Below are positions 1-7,156 of a stretch of 14,861 nucleotides of DNA, in pieces (the stretch's first letter is position 1; each line of letters opens with the position of its first letter). The stretch spans positions 1 through 14,861 of the forward strand of contig CALNBC010000316.1 of the NCBI GenBank assembly GCA_937874755.1. The letters are read 5' to 3'. Made by a program: the position numbers and the translations under genes. A model generated the notes under the pieces. It had not been told where the DNA came from. It worked only from the letters and a program-made list of their open reading frames with translations, and did not search any database. Origin of the DNA: an uncultured Clostridia bacterium (GTDB lineage: Bacteria > Bacillota > Clostridia > Christensenellales > CALWSW01).

Positions 1-605
1 TTTACGGGCTGAAGGGCGCCGCGCTGGACGCAAAGATAGACGAGGCCGCCCGTACCATGGGAATCACCGATATCCTCAAGCGCCCCTATGGCAAGCTGTC
101 TGGCGGGCAGAGACGGCGTTGCGACATCGCCCGCGCGCTGATCAATACGCCCAAGATACTCTTTTTGGACGAGCCCACCACCGGCCTTGACCCCCAGACG
201 AGGAAGAGCGTTTGGGAGACCATAAAGTCCCTCCAAGAGGAAGCGGGGGTGACCATCTTCCTCACCACTCACTACATGGAAGAGGCGGACGGCGCCGACT
301 ACGTAATAATTATAGACGATGGCGAAATCGCGGCAAAGGGTACCCCCTCGGGGCTCAAAGAAAAGTATTCGTCGGATAAAATCATATTGGCATGCACCGA
401 CATGGAAAAGGTATCTGCCCTGCTAAACGCTCAAGGGCTCAAGTTCGTCACCCAAGGTGAAAGGGCGATCGTCTCCGTACCTTCCACCATGGAAGCCCTG
501 CCTGTGCTGGAGCAGTTGAAAGACTATATCTCGAGCTTCCAAGTCAAAACGGGCGACATGGACGACACATTCATAGCCATAACCGGGAAGGAGATACGGG
601 AATGA
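1..605 (+). CDS. ABC transporter ATP-binding protein, 5'-truncated by window edge
   Basis: This is the nucleotide-binding subunit of an ABC-2 type exporter; it hydrolyses ATP in the cytoplasm to drive the permease encoded next. The reading frame is open from base 3, so the true start and the Walker A motif lie upstream of the window. Visible motifs in order are the LSGGQ signature (96-110), Walker B with ILFLDEP and the catalytic Asp/Glu codons (168-173), the D-loop GLD, and the switch-loop His in LTTHYMEEAD (codon 270-272). A C-terminal tail of about 90 residues follows, as in many drug, antibiotic or Na+ export ATPases (DrrA/CcmA/NatA-like; DUF4162-type tail likely). The stop overlaps the permease start by 4 nt (ATGA), which implies translational coupling. 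The substrate cannot be told from the sequence. Confidence 0.95.
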   Translation, partial: YGLKGAALDAKIDEAARTMGITDILKRPYGKLSGGQRRRCDIARALINTPKILFLDEPTTGLDPQTRKSVWETIKSLQEEAGVTIFLTTHYMEEADGADYVIIIDDGEIAAKGTPSGLKEKYSSDKIILACTDMEKVSALLNAQGLKFVTQGERAIVSVPSTMEALPVLEQLKDYISSFQVKTGDMDDTFIAITGKEIRE

Positions 606-1456
606 TAAATTTCGCAAAGAGGAATCTCCTCGTTTTCTTTAAGGATAAAGCCTCCGTATTCTTTTCGCTTATGGCGGTATTCATAATCATCGGGCTGTAC
701 GCCCTGTTTCTGGGCGACGTTTGGGCATCGTCCTTCGAAGGCATGAGCGGAGTGCGGTACCTGATGGACAGCTGGATTATGGCGGGCTTGCTCGCGGTCA
801 CATCCGTCACCACGACCATGGGCGCGTTCGGCATCATGGTAGAGGATAAGGTCAAAAAGATAACCAAGGACATATACGTCTCTCCGCTCAGCAGGAGCAG
901 CATCACTGGCGGCTATATACTAAGCTCGTTCACGATAGGTATCGTAATGAGCCTCGTCACCCTCGTGCTTGTAGAATTATACGTAGTTGCAAACGGCGGC
1001 GCATTGATCAGTTTTTCGGTTCTGCTCAAAGTGCTGGGTCTAATCGTATTCTCGACATTTACCAATTTGTCCTTCGTACTGTTTGTGGTGTCCTTCTTCA
1101 AGAGCAACAACGCCTTCGCCACCGCAAGCTCGATAATCGGCACGCTAATCGGTTTTTTGACGGGAATATACCTGCCCATAGGGCAGCTCCCGAGCGCAAT
1201 TCAGTGGGTGGTAAAGCTCTTCCCGATATCCCATTCGGCTTCGCTGTTCAGGCAGGTCATGATGGCAGATCCGGCAGCTGTGACCTTTGCAGGTGCCCCA
1301 ACTGAGGCGGTGCAATCCTTTAACGAATTGATGGGCGTCAAATTCTGGTTTGGCACAATCGAGATAACACCCCTTATGAGCATCGCGTATATGCTCATCG
1401 CAGCTGCCATATTCTACGCGCTGGCGGGATTCAACCTTTCGCGCAAAGCAAAATAG
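602..1456 (+). CDS. ABC-2 type transporter permease
   Basis: This is the integral membrane partner of the preceding ATPase, 284 residues, a normal length for ABC-2 permeases. About six hydrophobic segments are visible near residues 18-38, 58-80, 102-130, 135-166, 173-192 and 255-278. The N-terminus begins with a short amphipathic stretch (FAKRNLLVFFKDK) typical of the connecting helix of this family. The loop before the last segment holds a long hydrophilic region of about 50 residues, probably extracytoplasmic. Start ATG at 602 overlaps the ATPase stop and sits after GGAAGGAG-like sequence inside the upstream gene. The pair forms an export operon that ends at the hairpin at 1489-1512. The family exports drugs, antibiotics, lipids or polysaccharide; nothing here narrows that. 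Confidence 0.92.
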   Translation: MINFAKRNLLVFFKDKASVFFSLMAVFIIIGLYALFLGDVWASSFEGMSGVRYLMDSWIMAGLLAVTSVTTTMGAFGIMVEDKVKKITKDIYVSPLSRSSITGGYILSSFTIGIVMSLVTLVLVELYVVANGGALISFSVLLKVLGLIVFSTFTNLSFVLFVVSFFKSNNAFATASSIIGTLIGFLTGIYLPIGQLPSAIQWVVKLFPISHSASLFRQVMMADPAAVTFAGAPTEAVQSFNELMGVKFWFGTIEITPLMSIAYMLIAAAIFYALAGFNLSRKAK

Positions 1457-1488
1457 TTGTTTTGAGCTAAGAGTGCACATATAGAACA

Positions 1489-1516
1489 ACCACCGGCGGT
1501 TTTGCCGGTGGTCTTG
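1489..1516. terminator. Hairpin terminator between convergent genes
   Basis: A perfect 9-bp stem ACCACCGGC (1489-1497) / GCCGGTGGT (1504-1512) with a 6-nt loop lies between the plus-strand exporter operon and the minus-strand DUF7948-like gene. The run after it is only moderately T-rich on either strand (CTTGCGTTT on plus, TGTTCTAT on minus). It is best read as a shared, bidirectional terminator of ordinary strength. Confidence 0.75.
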
Positions 1517-1541
1517 CGTTTATTCGGTGTTGGTTTTTGTG

Positions 1542-2198
1542 TCAAATTATCGGGTCTATCACTATAGGCGATTCCTCGTCGCAGCCGCAGGCGATGTCAA
1601 ACGTGTATTCGGTCTTGCCTGTCAGCTTGTAGGCGCAACCTATGGGGGTAAACTCCGCGTCCACCACCTGCCAGGCTTTGGGCATCTCGTCCGTCAAAAT
1701 GCCGTGGGGGTGGGTTATTCGCAAGCTGCCGTCCTCGGCTACTTCAAGGCCTTGTGCGCCTTCCCACATAAGGCGGATGCTGCGAACGGCGCAGGGCGTA
1801 CTCAGCACCCAGTTGAGCTTGAGCCCTGAATCGCATTCCGAAAGTTCAAGGTCCACGCCCTCCCAAATACCCGAATACTTCAGCATCCCATAGGCGGGGG
1901 GCGTCTCTAGGCGGCACATAGGGCAACCGCCCTTTGGGGTATCGGCGATTGGCGAGTCGCTCAAGTAGGCGGCGGGCGTGCTTCCCTTGGCCCCTAGGAA
2001 GCGAAGGGTGAGGTAGGGCTTGCTCGCATCGTCACTTTGGGTAATCGCAATCCCGTCGTTCTCAAACATCAATTTTCGCCCGTTGCAGCAAGCGGTGTAA
2101 ATTGCCCGCGCGTTCTGCTGCCCGAGGCACTGCGAGAACCGTAGGGGCCTTTTCCCTTCGCTGCCAGTATTTATATGAATTTTATTTGCCATATCCAT
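1542..2198 (-). CDS. Stand-alone DUF7948-like domain protein (SBBP-repeat protein N-terminal type)
   Basis: The 218-residue product resembles the N-terminal domain that precedes SBBP beta-propeller repeats in large secreted bacterial proteins. The matching pattern, recalled from the family, is: early FxxxxGQ (residues 21-27), 'LRFLGA' (65-70), 'YGMLKYSGIWEGVDLEL' (103-119), 'SIRLMWEGAQGLEVAEDGSL' (140-159), 'MPKAWQVVDAEFTPIGCAYKL' and the terminal 'PIVIDPII'. In full-length relatives the chain then runs into YSTYLGG-type repeats; here a TGA follows directly and no repeat codes downstream. There is no signal peptide or membrane segment. Nine cysteines are present, including a C-P-M-C pair (92-95) and adjacent cysteines at 37-38, which is unusual. 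Two in-frame ATGs exist; the second (2192) has better spacing, about 9 nt, from AGAGG. Function unknown. Confidence 0.75.
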   Translation of the reverse strand: MDMANKIHINTGSEGKRPLRFSQCLGQQNARAIYTACCNGRKLMFENDGIAITQSDDASKPYLTLRFLGAKGSTPAAYLSDSPIADTPKGGCPMCRLETPPAYGMLKYSGIWEGVDLELSECDSGLKLNWVLSTPCAVRSIRLMWEGAQGLEVAEDGSLRITHPHGILTDEMPKAWQVVDAEFTPIGCAYKLTGKTEYTFDIACGCDEESPIVIDPII

Positions 2199-2376
2199 GC
2201 ACCTCTCATTATTGTATTGGTCTTCCTACATATATACTATGCACTGACAGTATTTTTCGTCATTGCATCGGTGTAAATTGCGGCAATATGATGGCTATTG
2301 CTGCGTCGTGCTGGCGGCGTGATGGATATAAAATTGGCTGTTTATCGGTGGCAGAGTTAATCAAATTTATGGCTTT

Positions 2377-2415
2377 GATATAATATATTGACAACTATTT
2401 AACTTGTGCTATAAT
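2377..2415 (+). promoter_or_regulatory. Strong sigma-A promoter for the leader and ABC exporter operon
   Basis: A consensus -35 TTGACA (2388-2393) and -10 TATAAT (2410-2415) are separated by 16 bp, with a TG two bases upstream of the -10 (TGC-TATAAT), so it is also an extended -10. Transcription would begin near 2422. A second extended -10, TGA-TATAAT at 2377-2384, lies just upstream and could be an alternative or overlapping promoter. The predicted transcript carries about 250 nt of leader before the exporter start at 2671. Confidence 0.85.
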
Positions 2416-2439
2416 TTGGTTACAGGGATCGAGTGTGTG

Positions 2440-2592
2440 ATGTGTGTGATATCGATGCTTGCCATAATTTTCCCTGTGGTTCTCCTCTTATTTGGTTGCC
2501 CGCTTAGGTGCTGCGGGCAACTTCTTTTTGTATTCTGCGGCGCATTAAGCAGGCGAAGTGCGACCGTTTATCTAATCTGCCATATTTATTGA
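2440..2592 (+). CDS. Candidate leader peptide ORF in the exporter attenuator
   Basis: An ATG at 2440, about 18 nt after the predicted transcription start, opens a 50-codon frame with a hydrophobic N-terminal half (MCVISMLAIIFPVVLLLFGC). The frame reads straight through the terminator hairpin at 2495-2521 and ends at a TGA at 2590-2592. A weak ribosome binding site (AGGGA, 2424-2428) precedes it. An overlapping alternative in another frame starts at GTG 2433 or 2442 and stops in the terminator loop (TAG 2505-2507), giving a peptide of about 21 to 24 residues. Either would place a translating ribosome on the hairpin. This recalls the BmrB leader ahead of the BmrCD exporter of Bacillus subtilis, where translation-linked attenuation is known; no sequence identity to BmrB is claimed. 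Whether either frame is translated is unknown. Confidence 0.4.
   Translation: MCVISMLAIIFPVVLLLFGCPLRCCGQLLFVFCGALSRRSATVYLICHIY
2495..2529 (+). terminator. Intrinsic terminator / attenuator in exporter leader
   Basis: A perfect 9-bp stem GTTGCCCGC (2495-2503) / GCGGGCAAC (2513-2521) with a 9-nt loop is followed by TTCTTTTT. It lies about 75 nt downstream of the predicted transcription start and 142 nt upstream of the exporter start, so it must be read through for the exporter to be made from the strong promoter. The 3' arm could pair weakly with TTGCC at 2459-2463 as an antiterminator (5 bp only). The 5' end of the RNA (ACAGGGA, 2422-2428) can pair with TCCCTGT (2471-2477), which would hide the leader's ribosome binding site. 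Confidence 0.85.
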
Positions 2593-2624
2593 ACGAAAAA
2601 TATACAAAATGCCCGCAAGAGGCA

Positions 2625-2633
2625 TGTTATAAT
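2625..2633 (+). promoter_or_regulatory. Possible internal extended -10 promoter
   Basis: TGT-TATAAT (2625-2633) matches an extended -10 element, with no convincing -35 at the right distance. It would start transcription near 2640, past the terminator and about 30 nt ahead of the exporter start, and could give basal expression that bypasses attenuation. Confidence 0.4.
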
Positions 2634-2670
2634 AAAACCTGTGCAATATCGAACGAAATGGGGTTGCTGT

Positions 2671-4413
2671 TTGAAAAAGCTGCTGGTATACATAAAAGAC
2701 TACAAAAAAGAAAGTATACTCGCGCCGGTGTTCAAGCTGTTGGAAGCGACATTTGAACTGCTGGTGCCGCTTGTCATGGCGGCTATCATCGACGTGGGTA
2801 TACCCCGCGGCGATACGGGGTACATCGTGCGCATGTGCCTGCTCATTGCCGCGCTTGGCGCAGTGGGGCTGATAAGCACCGTAATCGCCCAGTATTTTGC
2901 CGCAAAAGCCGCCGCAGGGTTTGCAAAGAACCTCAAGCACGCTCTGTTTTCTCACATACAGCGCTTTTCCTATTCCGAGCTGGACACTTTAGGCACTTCG
3001 ACTATCATAACGCGCATGACCAGCGACGCGAACCAGGTGCAAACGGGGGTCAACCTGACGCTCAGGCTGCTGCTGCGCTCCCCCTTCGTGGTGTTCGGCG
3101 CGATGATAATGGCGTTCACAGTCGACTCCCAAGCCGCCCTAGTGTTCGTCGGCGTGATACCCATACTCGCGCTGGTGGTGTTCGGCATAATGCTGTGGTG
3201 CATACCGAGGTACAAAACAGTGCAGGCGAAGCTCGACCGCGTGCTGGGCATAACCCGCGAAAACCTCACGGGCGTTAGGGTAATACGCGCATTCTGTAAG
3301 GAAGAGGAGGAAGTAAGCGAGTTCGAGCGCCGGAACGAGGAGTTGGCGAGTATGCAAAAATTCGTAGGCAAGGTGTCCTCCCTGCTGAACCCCGCTACTT
3401 ACGCGATTATAAACATCGCTATTGCGTTGCTGATTTGGATTGGGGCAATACGGGTGGACGCAGGGTTACTCACCCAAGGCGCGGTAGTCGCGCTGTACAA
3501 CTACATGTCGCAGATACTAGTCGAGCTGATCAAGCTCGCGAACCTTATAATAACGATAAACAGATCGATAGCCAGCGGCAACCGCATCCAGGAAGTGTTC
3601 GAAATTCAACCCGTAACGAACGATAAGGGCGATGTTCAATCTGCTTTGCCCTCAGCTGACACTGAATACGCCGTCGAATTCAAAAATGCGGGGTTGCGCT
3701 ACAAGAACGCGGGAGGCAACGCGCTTACCGGCGTGGACTTTGCGGTCAATAAGGGGCAAGTTGTCGGCATTATCGGGGGCACAGGCTCGGGCAAGACCTC
3801 GCTCGTCAACCTGATACCCCGTTTTTACGATGCGACCGAAGGCGAAGTTCTCGTCGGCGGCGTTGACGTGAAGGATTACCCCGCAAAGGAGCTTCGCGCC
3901 AAAATAGGCGTGGTTCCCCAAAAGGCGGTGCTGTTTTCGGGGAGCATACACGACAATATGCGCTGGGGCCAGAAGGACGCGACGGACGACGAGATACTCG
4001 AAGCCTTAAGTGCCGCCCAAGGGATGGACATAGTCAAACGTCACGGGGGCTTGGACTACACAATAGAGCAGGGGGGAAAGAACCTCTCGGGCGGGCAGAG
4101 GCAGAGGCTGACCATCGCCCGGGCACTCGTTAGAAGACCCGAAATACTCATACTGGACGACAGTTCCTCCGCGCTGGACTTTGCTACCGACGCCGCCCTT
4201 AGAAAGGCACTGCGCGACTTGCCCGGCAATCCTACGGTATTCATAGTCTCCCAGCGCGCCTCCTCCGTCCAGCACGCAGACAAGATAGTCGTGCTGGAGG
4301 ACGGCAGGGTCGCAGGAGTGGGCAAGAGCGAGGAATTGCTCGAAACCTGCGAGGTATACAGGCAGATTTACGATTCCCAGTTCAGAAAGGAGGGGCGGCT
4401 GGATGTCGGATAA
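2671..4413 (+). CDS. Heterodimeric multidrug-type ABC exporter subunit, degenerate ATPase site (BmrC/LmrC/TM287-like)
   Basis: This is a 580-residue half-transporter: an N-terminal six-helix membrane domain (about 1-310) followed by a nucleotide-binding domain. Seen motifs are Walker A GGTGSGKTS (369-377, Lys375), Q-loop Gln417, signature LSGGQ (472-476) and Walker B ILILDD (492-497). The catalytic Glu is replaced by Asp497, and the switch His is replaced by Gln528 (VSQR). These two changes mark the non-hydrolysing site of asymmetric heterodimeric exporters. The start is taken as TTG 2671, giving the usual MKKLLxYIKDYKKESILAP-like N-terminus, with GGGG 6 nt upstream; a longer frame opens at GTG 2641. 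The gene overlaps the next half-transporter by 11 nt and lies behind the attenuator-like leader. Probable role is ATP-driven efflux of drugs or lipids; the substrate is unknown. Confidence 0.93.
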   Translation: MKKLLVYIKDYKKESILAPVFKLLEATFELLVPLVMAAIIDVGIPRGDTGYIVRMCLLIAALGAVGLISTVIAQYFAAKAAAGFAKNLKHALFSHIQRFSYSELDTLGTSTIITRMTSDANQVQTGVNLTLRLLLRSPFVVFGAMIMAFTVDSQAALVFVGVIPILALVVFGIMLWCIPRYKTVQAKLDRVLGITRENLTGVRVIRAFCKEEEEVSEFERRNEELASMQKFVGKVSSLLNPATYAIINIAIALLIWIGAIRVDAGLLTQGAVVALYNYMSQILVELIKLANLIITINRSIASGNRIQEVFEIQPVTNDKGDVQSALPSADTEYAVEFKNAGLRYKNAGGNALTGVDFAVNKGQVVGIIGGTGSGKTSLVNLIPRFYDATEGEVLVGGVDVKDYPAKELRAKIGVVPQKAVLFSGSIHDNMRWGQKDATDDEILEALSAAQGMDIVKRHGGLDYTIEQGGKNLSGGQRQRLTIARALVRRPEILILDDSSSALDFATDAALRKALRDLPGNPTVFIVSQRASSVQHADKIVVLEDGRVAGVGKSEELLETCEVYRQIYDSQFRKEGRLDVG

Positions 4414-6169
4414 GCAAAAGAAGCGGGAGACCAGAAAAGGGACGCTGCGCAAGGTGTTCAGCTATATTTGGCGCTACAAGCTGTTGACGGTGGCTTCGGT
4501 GCTGCTCGCCCTCGCGACCGTCGCGCTCTCGCTGTACGTTCCGATACTTATTGGCGAGGTGGTGGATCTCATCGTCGGGCGGGGGAATGTGGACTTTGCA
4601 GGCGTCGCCCGAATAATCTTCACCATCGGCGCGGTCGTGGTCGCAAACGCCTGCCTGCAATGGCTCATGGGCATAACCAACAACAAGCTGACCTATCAAG
4701 TCGTCAGGGACGTTCGCGACGCAGCCTTCAAAAAAATAACGATTCTTCCCTTAAAGTACATAGACTCCAAACGCTACGGCGAAATAGTGAGCCGCGTCAT
4801 AGCGGACGTAGACCAGTTTGCCGACGGCTTGCTTTTGGGCTTTACTCAGTTTTTCACGGGGATTACCACTATAATTGGCACACTCGCACTCATGCTCTCC
4901 ATCAACTGGCGAATTTCGTTGGTCGTAATACTGCTGACCCCGCTCTCCCTGCTTGTGGCGAGGTTCGTAGCGAGCAGGACTTACAATATGTTCAAATTGC
5001 AGTCCGAAACTCGTGGCGAGCAGACCGCCTTTATAGACGAGATGATAGGCAACCAGAAGGTCGTGCAGGCGTTTTCCAGAGAGGATGAGGCCGTCCGCCG
5101 GTTCGACGAGATAAACGACAAGCTGGAGGTCTATTCAAGAAGGGCGACTTTCTATTCGTCCCTCACCAACCCCTCTACGAGGTTTATAAACAGCTTGGTG
5201 TACGCGGGGGTGGGGCTTGTCGGCTCGCTGACCTGCGTCGCCACCGGGGGCGCATTCTCCGTCGGGCAACTCGTAATTTTTCTCAGCTACGCCAACCAGT
5301 ACGCCAAACCCTTCAACGAGATATCCGAGGTCATAACCGAGTTTCAGAACGCTCTCGCCTGCGCTTCGCGCACCTTCGAGCTTATCGACCAGCCGCCCCA
5401 GACCCCCGAGGCTCAGGATGCCGCCGTGCTACAAAACGTTGATGGCAATGTGAGTATGGAAGATGTGGAGTTCTCCTACGACCCCCATCGAAAGCTAATA
5501 CGGGACTTTAATCTCAGCGTGCGCCCGGGGCAAAGGGTCGCGCTGGTAGGTCCGACGGGCTGCGGCAAGACTACTATAATCAACCTGCTTATGCGGTTTT
5601 ACGATGTGGACAGTGGCAGTATCCGCGTAGAAGGTGAGGACATACGCGGCGTTACCCGCAAGAGTCTTCGCAGCGGGTTTGGAATGGTGCTCCAGGACAC
5701 TTGGCTAAAGACGGGTACCATACGGGAAAACATAGTCATGGGCAAGCCAAGCGCGACAGAGGAGGAGATAATCGCCGCAGCCAAGGCATCCCATGCCCAC
5801 AACTTCATAATGCGCTTGCCCAAAGGGTACGATACCGAAATTACGGAGGACGGCGGCAACCTGTCCGCGGGGCAAAAGCAGCTGCTGTGCATCGCCCGAG
5901 TCATGCTCTGCCTGCCGCCCATGCTTATACTCGACGAAGCCACCTCCTCGATTGACACCCGCACCGAAATAAGGATACAGCAAGCATTTGCTCGGCTGAT
6001 GCAAGGAAGGACGAGCTTCATAGTCGCCCACAGGCTTTCGACCATTCGCGAGGCAGACATAATACTCGTCATGCGCGAGGGTCGCATAGTCGAACAGGGT
6101 AAACACGAGGAGCTGCTCGAAAAAGGCGGCTATTACGCTAAGCTATACAATAGCCAGTTTGCCGTATAA
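4403..6169 (+). CDS. Heterodimeric multidrug-type ABC exporter subunit, canonical ATPase residues (BmrD/LmrD/TM288-like)
   Basis: This is the 588-residue partner of the preceding half-transporter: membrane domain to about residue 325, then the nucleotide-binding domain. Motifs are Walker A GPTGCGKT (383-390, Lys389), Q-loop Gln431, Walker B LILDE (508-512, catalytic Glu512) and switch His543. Its signature reads LSAGQ (487-491) instead of LSGGQ. In the heterodimer this signature pairs with the Walker motifs of the other subunit, so the changed signature and the D/Q substitutions of the partner fall in the same composite site. That supports one dead and one live ATP site in the complex. ATG 4403 lies inside the 3' end of the upstream gene behind AAGGAGG, so the two are tightly co-expressed. 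The N-terminal stretch before the first helix is very basic (MSDKQKKRETRKG). Confidence 0.94.
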   Translation: MSDKQKKRETRKGTLRKVFSYIWRYKLLTVASVLLALATVALSLYVPILIGEVVDLIVGRGNVDFAGVARIIFTIGAVVVANACLQWLMGITNNKLTYQVVRDVRDAAFKKITILPLKYIDSKRYGEIVSRVIADVDQFADGLLLGFTQFFTGITTIIGTLALMLSINWRISLVVILLTPLSLLVARFVASRTYNMFKLQSETRGEQTAFIDEMIGNQKVVQAFSREDEAVRRFDEINDKLEVYSRRATFYSSLTNPSTRFINSLVYAGVGLVGSLTCVATGGAFSVGQLVIFLSYANQYAKPFNEISEVITEFQNALACASRTFELIDQPPQTPEAQDAAVLQNVDGNVSMEDVEFSYDPHRKLIRDFNLSVRPGQRVALVGPTGCGKTTIINLLMRFYDVDSGSIRVEGEDIRGVTRKSLRSGFGMVLQDTWLKTGTIRENIVMGKPSATEEEIIAAAKASHAHNFIMRLPKGYDTEITEDGGNLSAGQKQLLCIARVMLCLPPMLILDEATSSIDTRTEIRIQQAFARLMQGRTSFIVAHRLSTIREADIILVMREGRIVEQGKHEELLEKGGYYAKLYNSQFAV

Positions 6170-6189
6170 AAAGAATTTCAATTAACAAA

Positions 6190-6223
6190 AAGAAGGCTGC
6201 TTCCGCTCGGGAAGTAGCCTTCT
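6190..6223 (-). terminator. Terminator of the minus-strand DUF3298 gene
   Basis: A 14-bp stem with one G-U pair, AGAAGGCTGCTTCC (6191-6204) against GGAAGTAGCCTTCT (6210-6223), has a 5-nt loop. On the minus strand the stem is followed by a T run (TTCTTTTTG), so it is an intrinsic terminator for the gene ending at 6297. The plus strand has no T run after the stem, but the hairpin also sits 22 nt past the exporter stop and may serve both convergent units. Confidence 0.85.
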
Positions 6224-6296
6224 CACACCAAATATCAATCTTCAATCAAATCTTATTCGTCAAGTAAATAATTCGAAATTAGGAGCGTGCGCCTGG

Positions 6297-6995
6297 TCAA
6301 TCTTCCTCTTTATTGCCACAGTCGGGCTGCCACTCCAGCTTTTCATAGGGAATGGTGAATACGACGATGCCCGTTGAATAGGGCGCGATTTCGTATTGCT
6401 GATAGTAAATCGCGAGCCCATCACAGGTCAAATAGAAGCTATCCTCGTCGAAATTCTGGGCTATGAGATCCCTGTAATCCTCAAAGTAGATGGGCTCCTC
6501 CTGCATGATTTTGTCCGCCATTAAGAGTATTTGCTCGAGCAGGAATGCGCGGTAGTCTTTGCCTTCGGGGAAGAAGGATTCGAGGGTGAGCCTTTCGCCA
6601 GTGTTCAGATTCCAAGTGTCGGAAGTGCGCACGGTGTTGCCGTGGGCGCCGCCGGTGTAGGCGTATTGGTCGGAGAAAAGACTTAAGTGGCAATGCAAGT
6701 TATAGGTGATCTCGTAGTTAAATACCGCGTCGAAAGCGTGAAAGGGGTAATCCTTTTCGGCGGCCTCCTTGTAGTTTTCGATCGCTTGGGCGAATAGGTC
6801 GTTTGTGGCATAAGCGTAAAATCCGTTGACCTGGGCGAGTATCTCGCGGTTGATGCGCGTCTGGGCTTGCCGATTGCGGGGCAGCATCACCTCCGGGTAG
6901 TTGATGGCGAGCGTCAGCACAGAAGTGTTATTATAAGTAAAGGTTCGGCTGAAGTTGCGCATGCTTATCGCCGCGCTGAAGTTTAGTTCGTTCAT
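6297..6995 (-). CDS. DUF4163/DUF3298 (RsiV-like) domain protein without membrane anchor
   Basis: The 232-residue product matches the two-part DUF4163-DUF3298 pattern known from the extracellular part of the anti-sigma factor RsiV and from related deacetylase-linked and lipoprotein modules. Visible hallmarks are 'YAYTGGAHGN' (111-120), 'WNLNTGERLTLESFF' (128-142) and the closing 'AIYYQQYEIAPYSTGIVVFTIPYEKL' region (195-220). The start ATG 6995 has GGGAGGG 5 nt upstream. There is no signal peptide, lipobox or transmembrane helix, and no sigma factor lies next to it, so it is unlikely to be a classical RsiV. As read it would be cytoplasmic, which is odd for a family usually found outside the membrane. 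It ends at the hairpin terminator 6190-6223. The molecular role is unknown. Confidence 0.82.
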   Translation of the reverse strand: MNELNFSAAISMRNFSRTFTYNNTSVLTLAINYPEVMLPRNRQAQTRINREILAQVNGFYAYATNDLFAQAIENYKEAAEKDYPFHAFDAVFNYEITYNLHCHLSLFSDQYAYTGGAHGNTVRTSDTWNLNTGERLTLESFFPEGKDYRAFLLEQILLMADKIMQEEPIYFEDYRDLIAQNFDEDSFYLTCDGLAIYYQQYEIAPYSTGIVVFTIPYEKLEWQPDCGNKEED

Positions 6996-7156
6996 ATTGT
7001 CCCTCCCGCTTAAATTGGTTTTAATCCTATAAGAGCTTATTAAGCGAGAGGGGATTTTGATACTATTTGTGCCTTTGCGCGGGCGTTTTGCCTATGGAAC
7101 CATAATTATTGAGGAGAAAATATAAACCGACCCGCTAATCTCAGAGCTTGCACAGA
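6996..7156. other. Intergenic spacer between two minus-strand genes
   Basis: These 161 bp separate the glycosylase stop from the DUF3298-like start. Only the ribosome binding site of the latter is clear (GGGAGGG on the minus strand near 7001-7007). No convincing -35/-10 pair or hairpin terminator was found on either strand. Confidence 0.5.

Noticed and set aside
2404..2592. A longer version of the leader ORF beginning at ATG 2404
   Set aside because: That ATG lies inside the promoter spacer, upstream of the expected transcription start, so only the ATG at 2440 was kept as a candidate.
2589..2633. TTGAAC plus TATAAT as a full sigma-A promoter
   Set aside because: The spacer is 33 bp, far too long; only the extended -10 at 2625-2633 is retained as a weak candidate.
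3435..3814. Open frames on both strands inside the first exporter gene
   Set aside because: They overlap a gene with all ABC motifs and have arginine- and histidine-rich, low-complexity products typical of shifted frames in GC-rich DNA.
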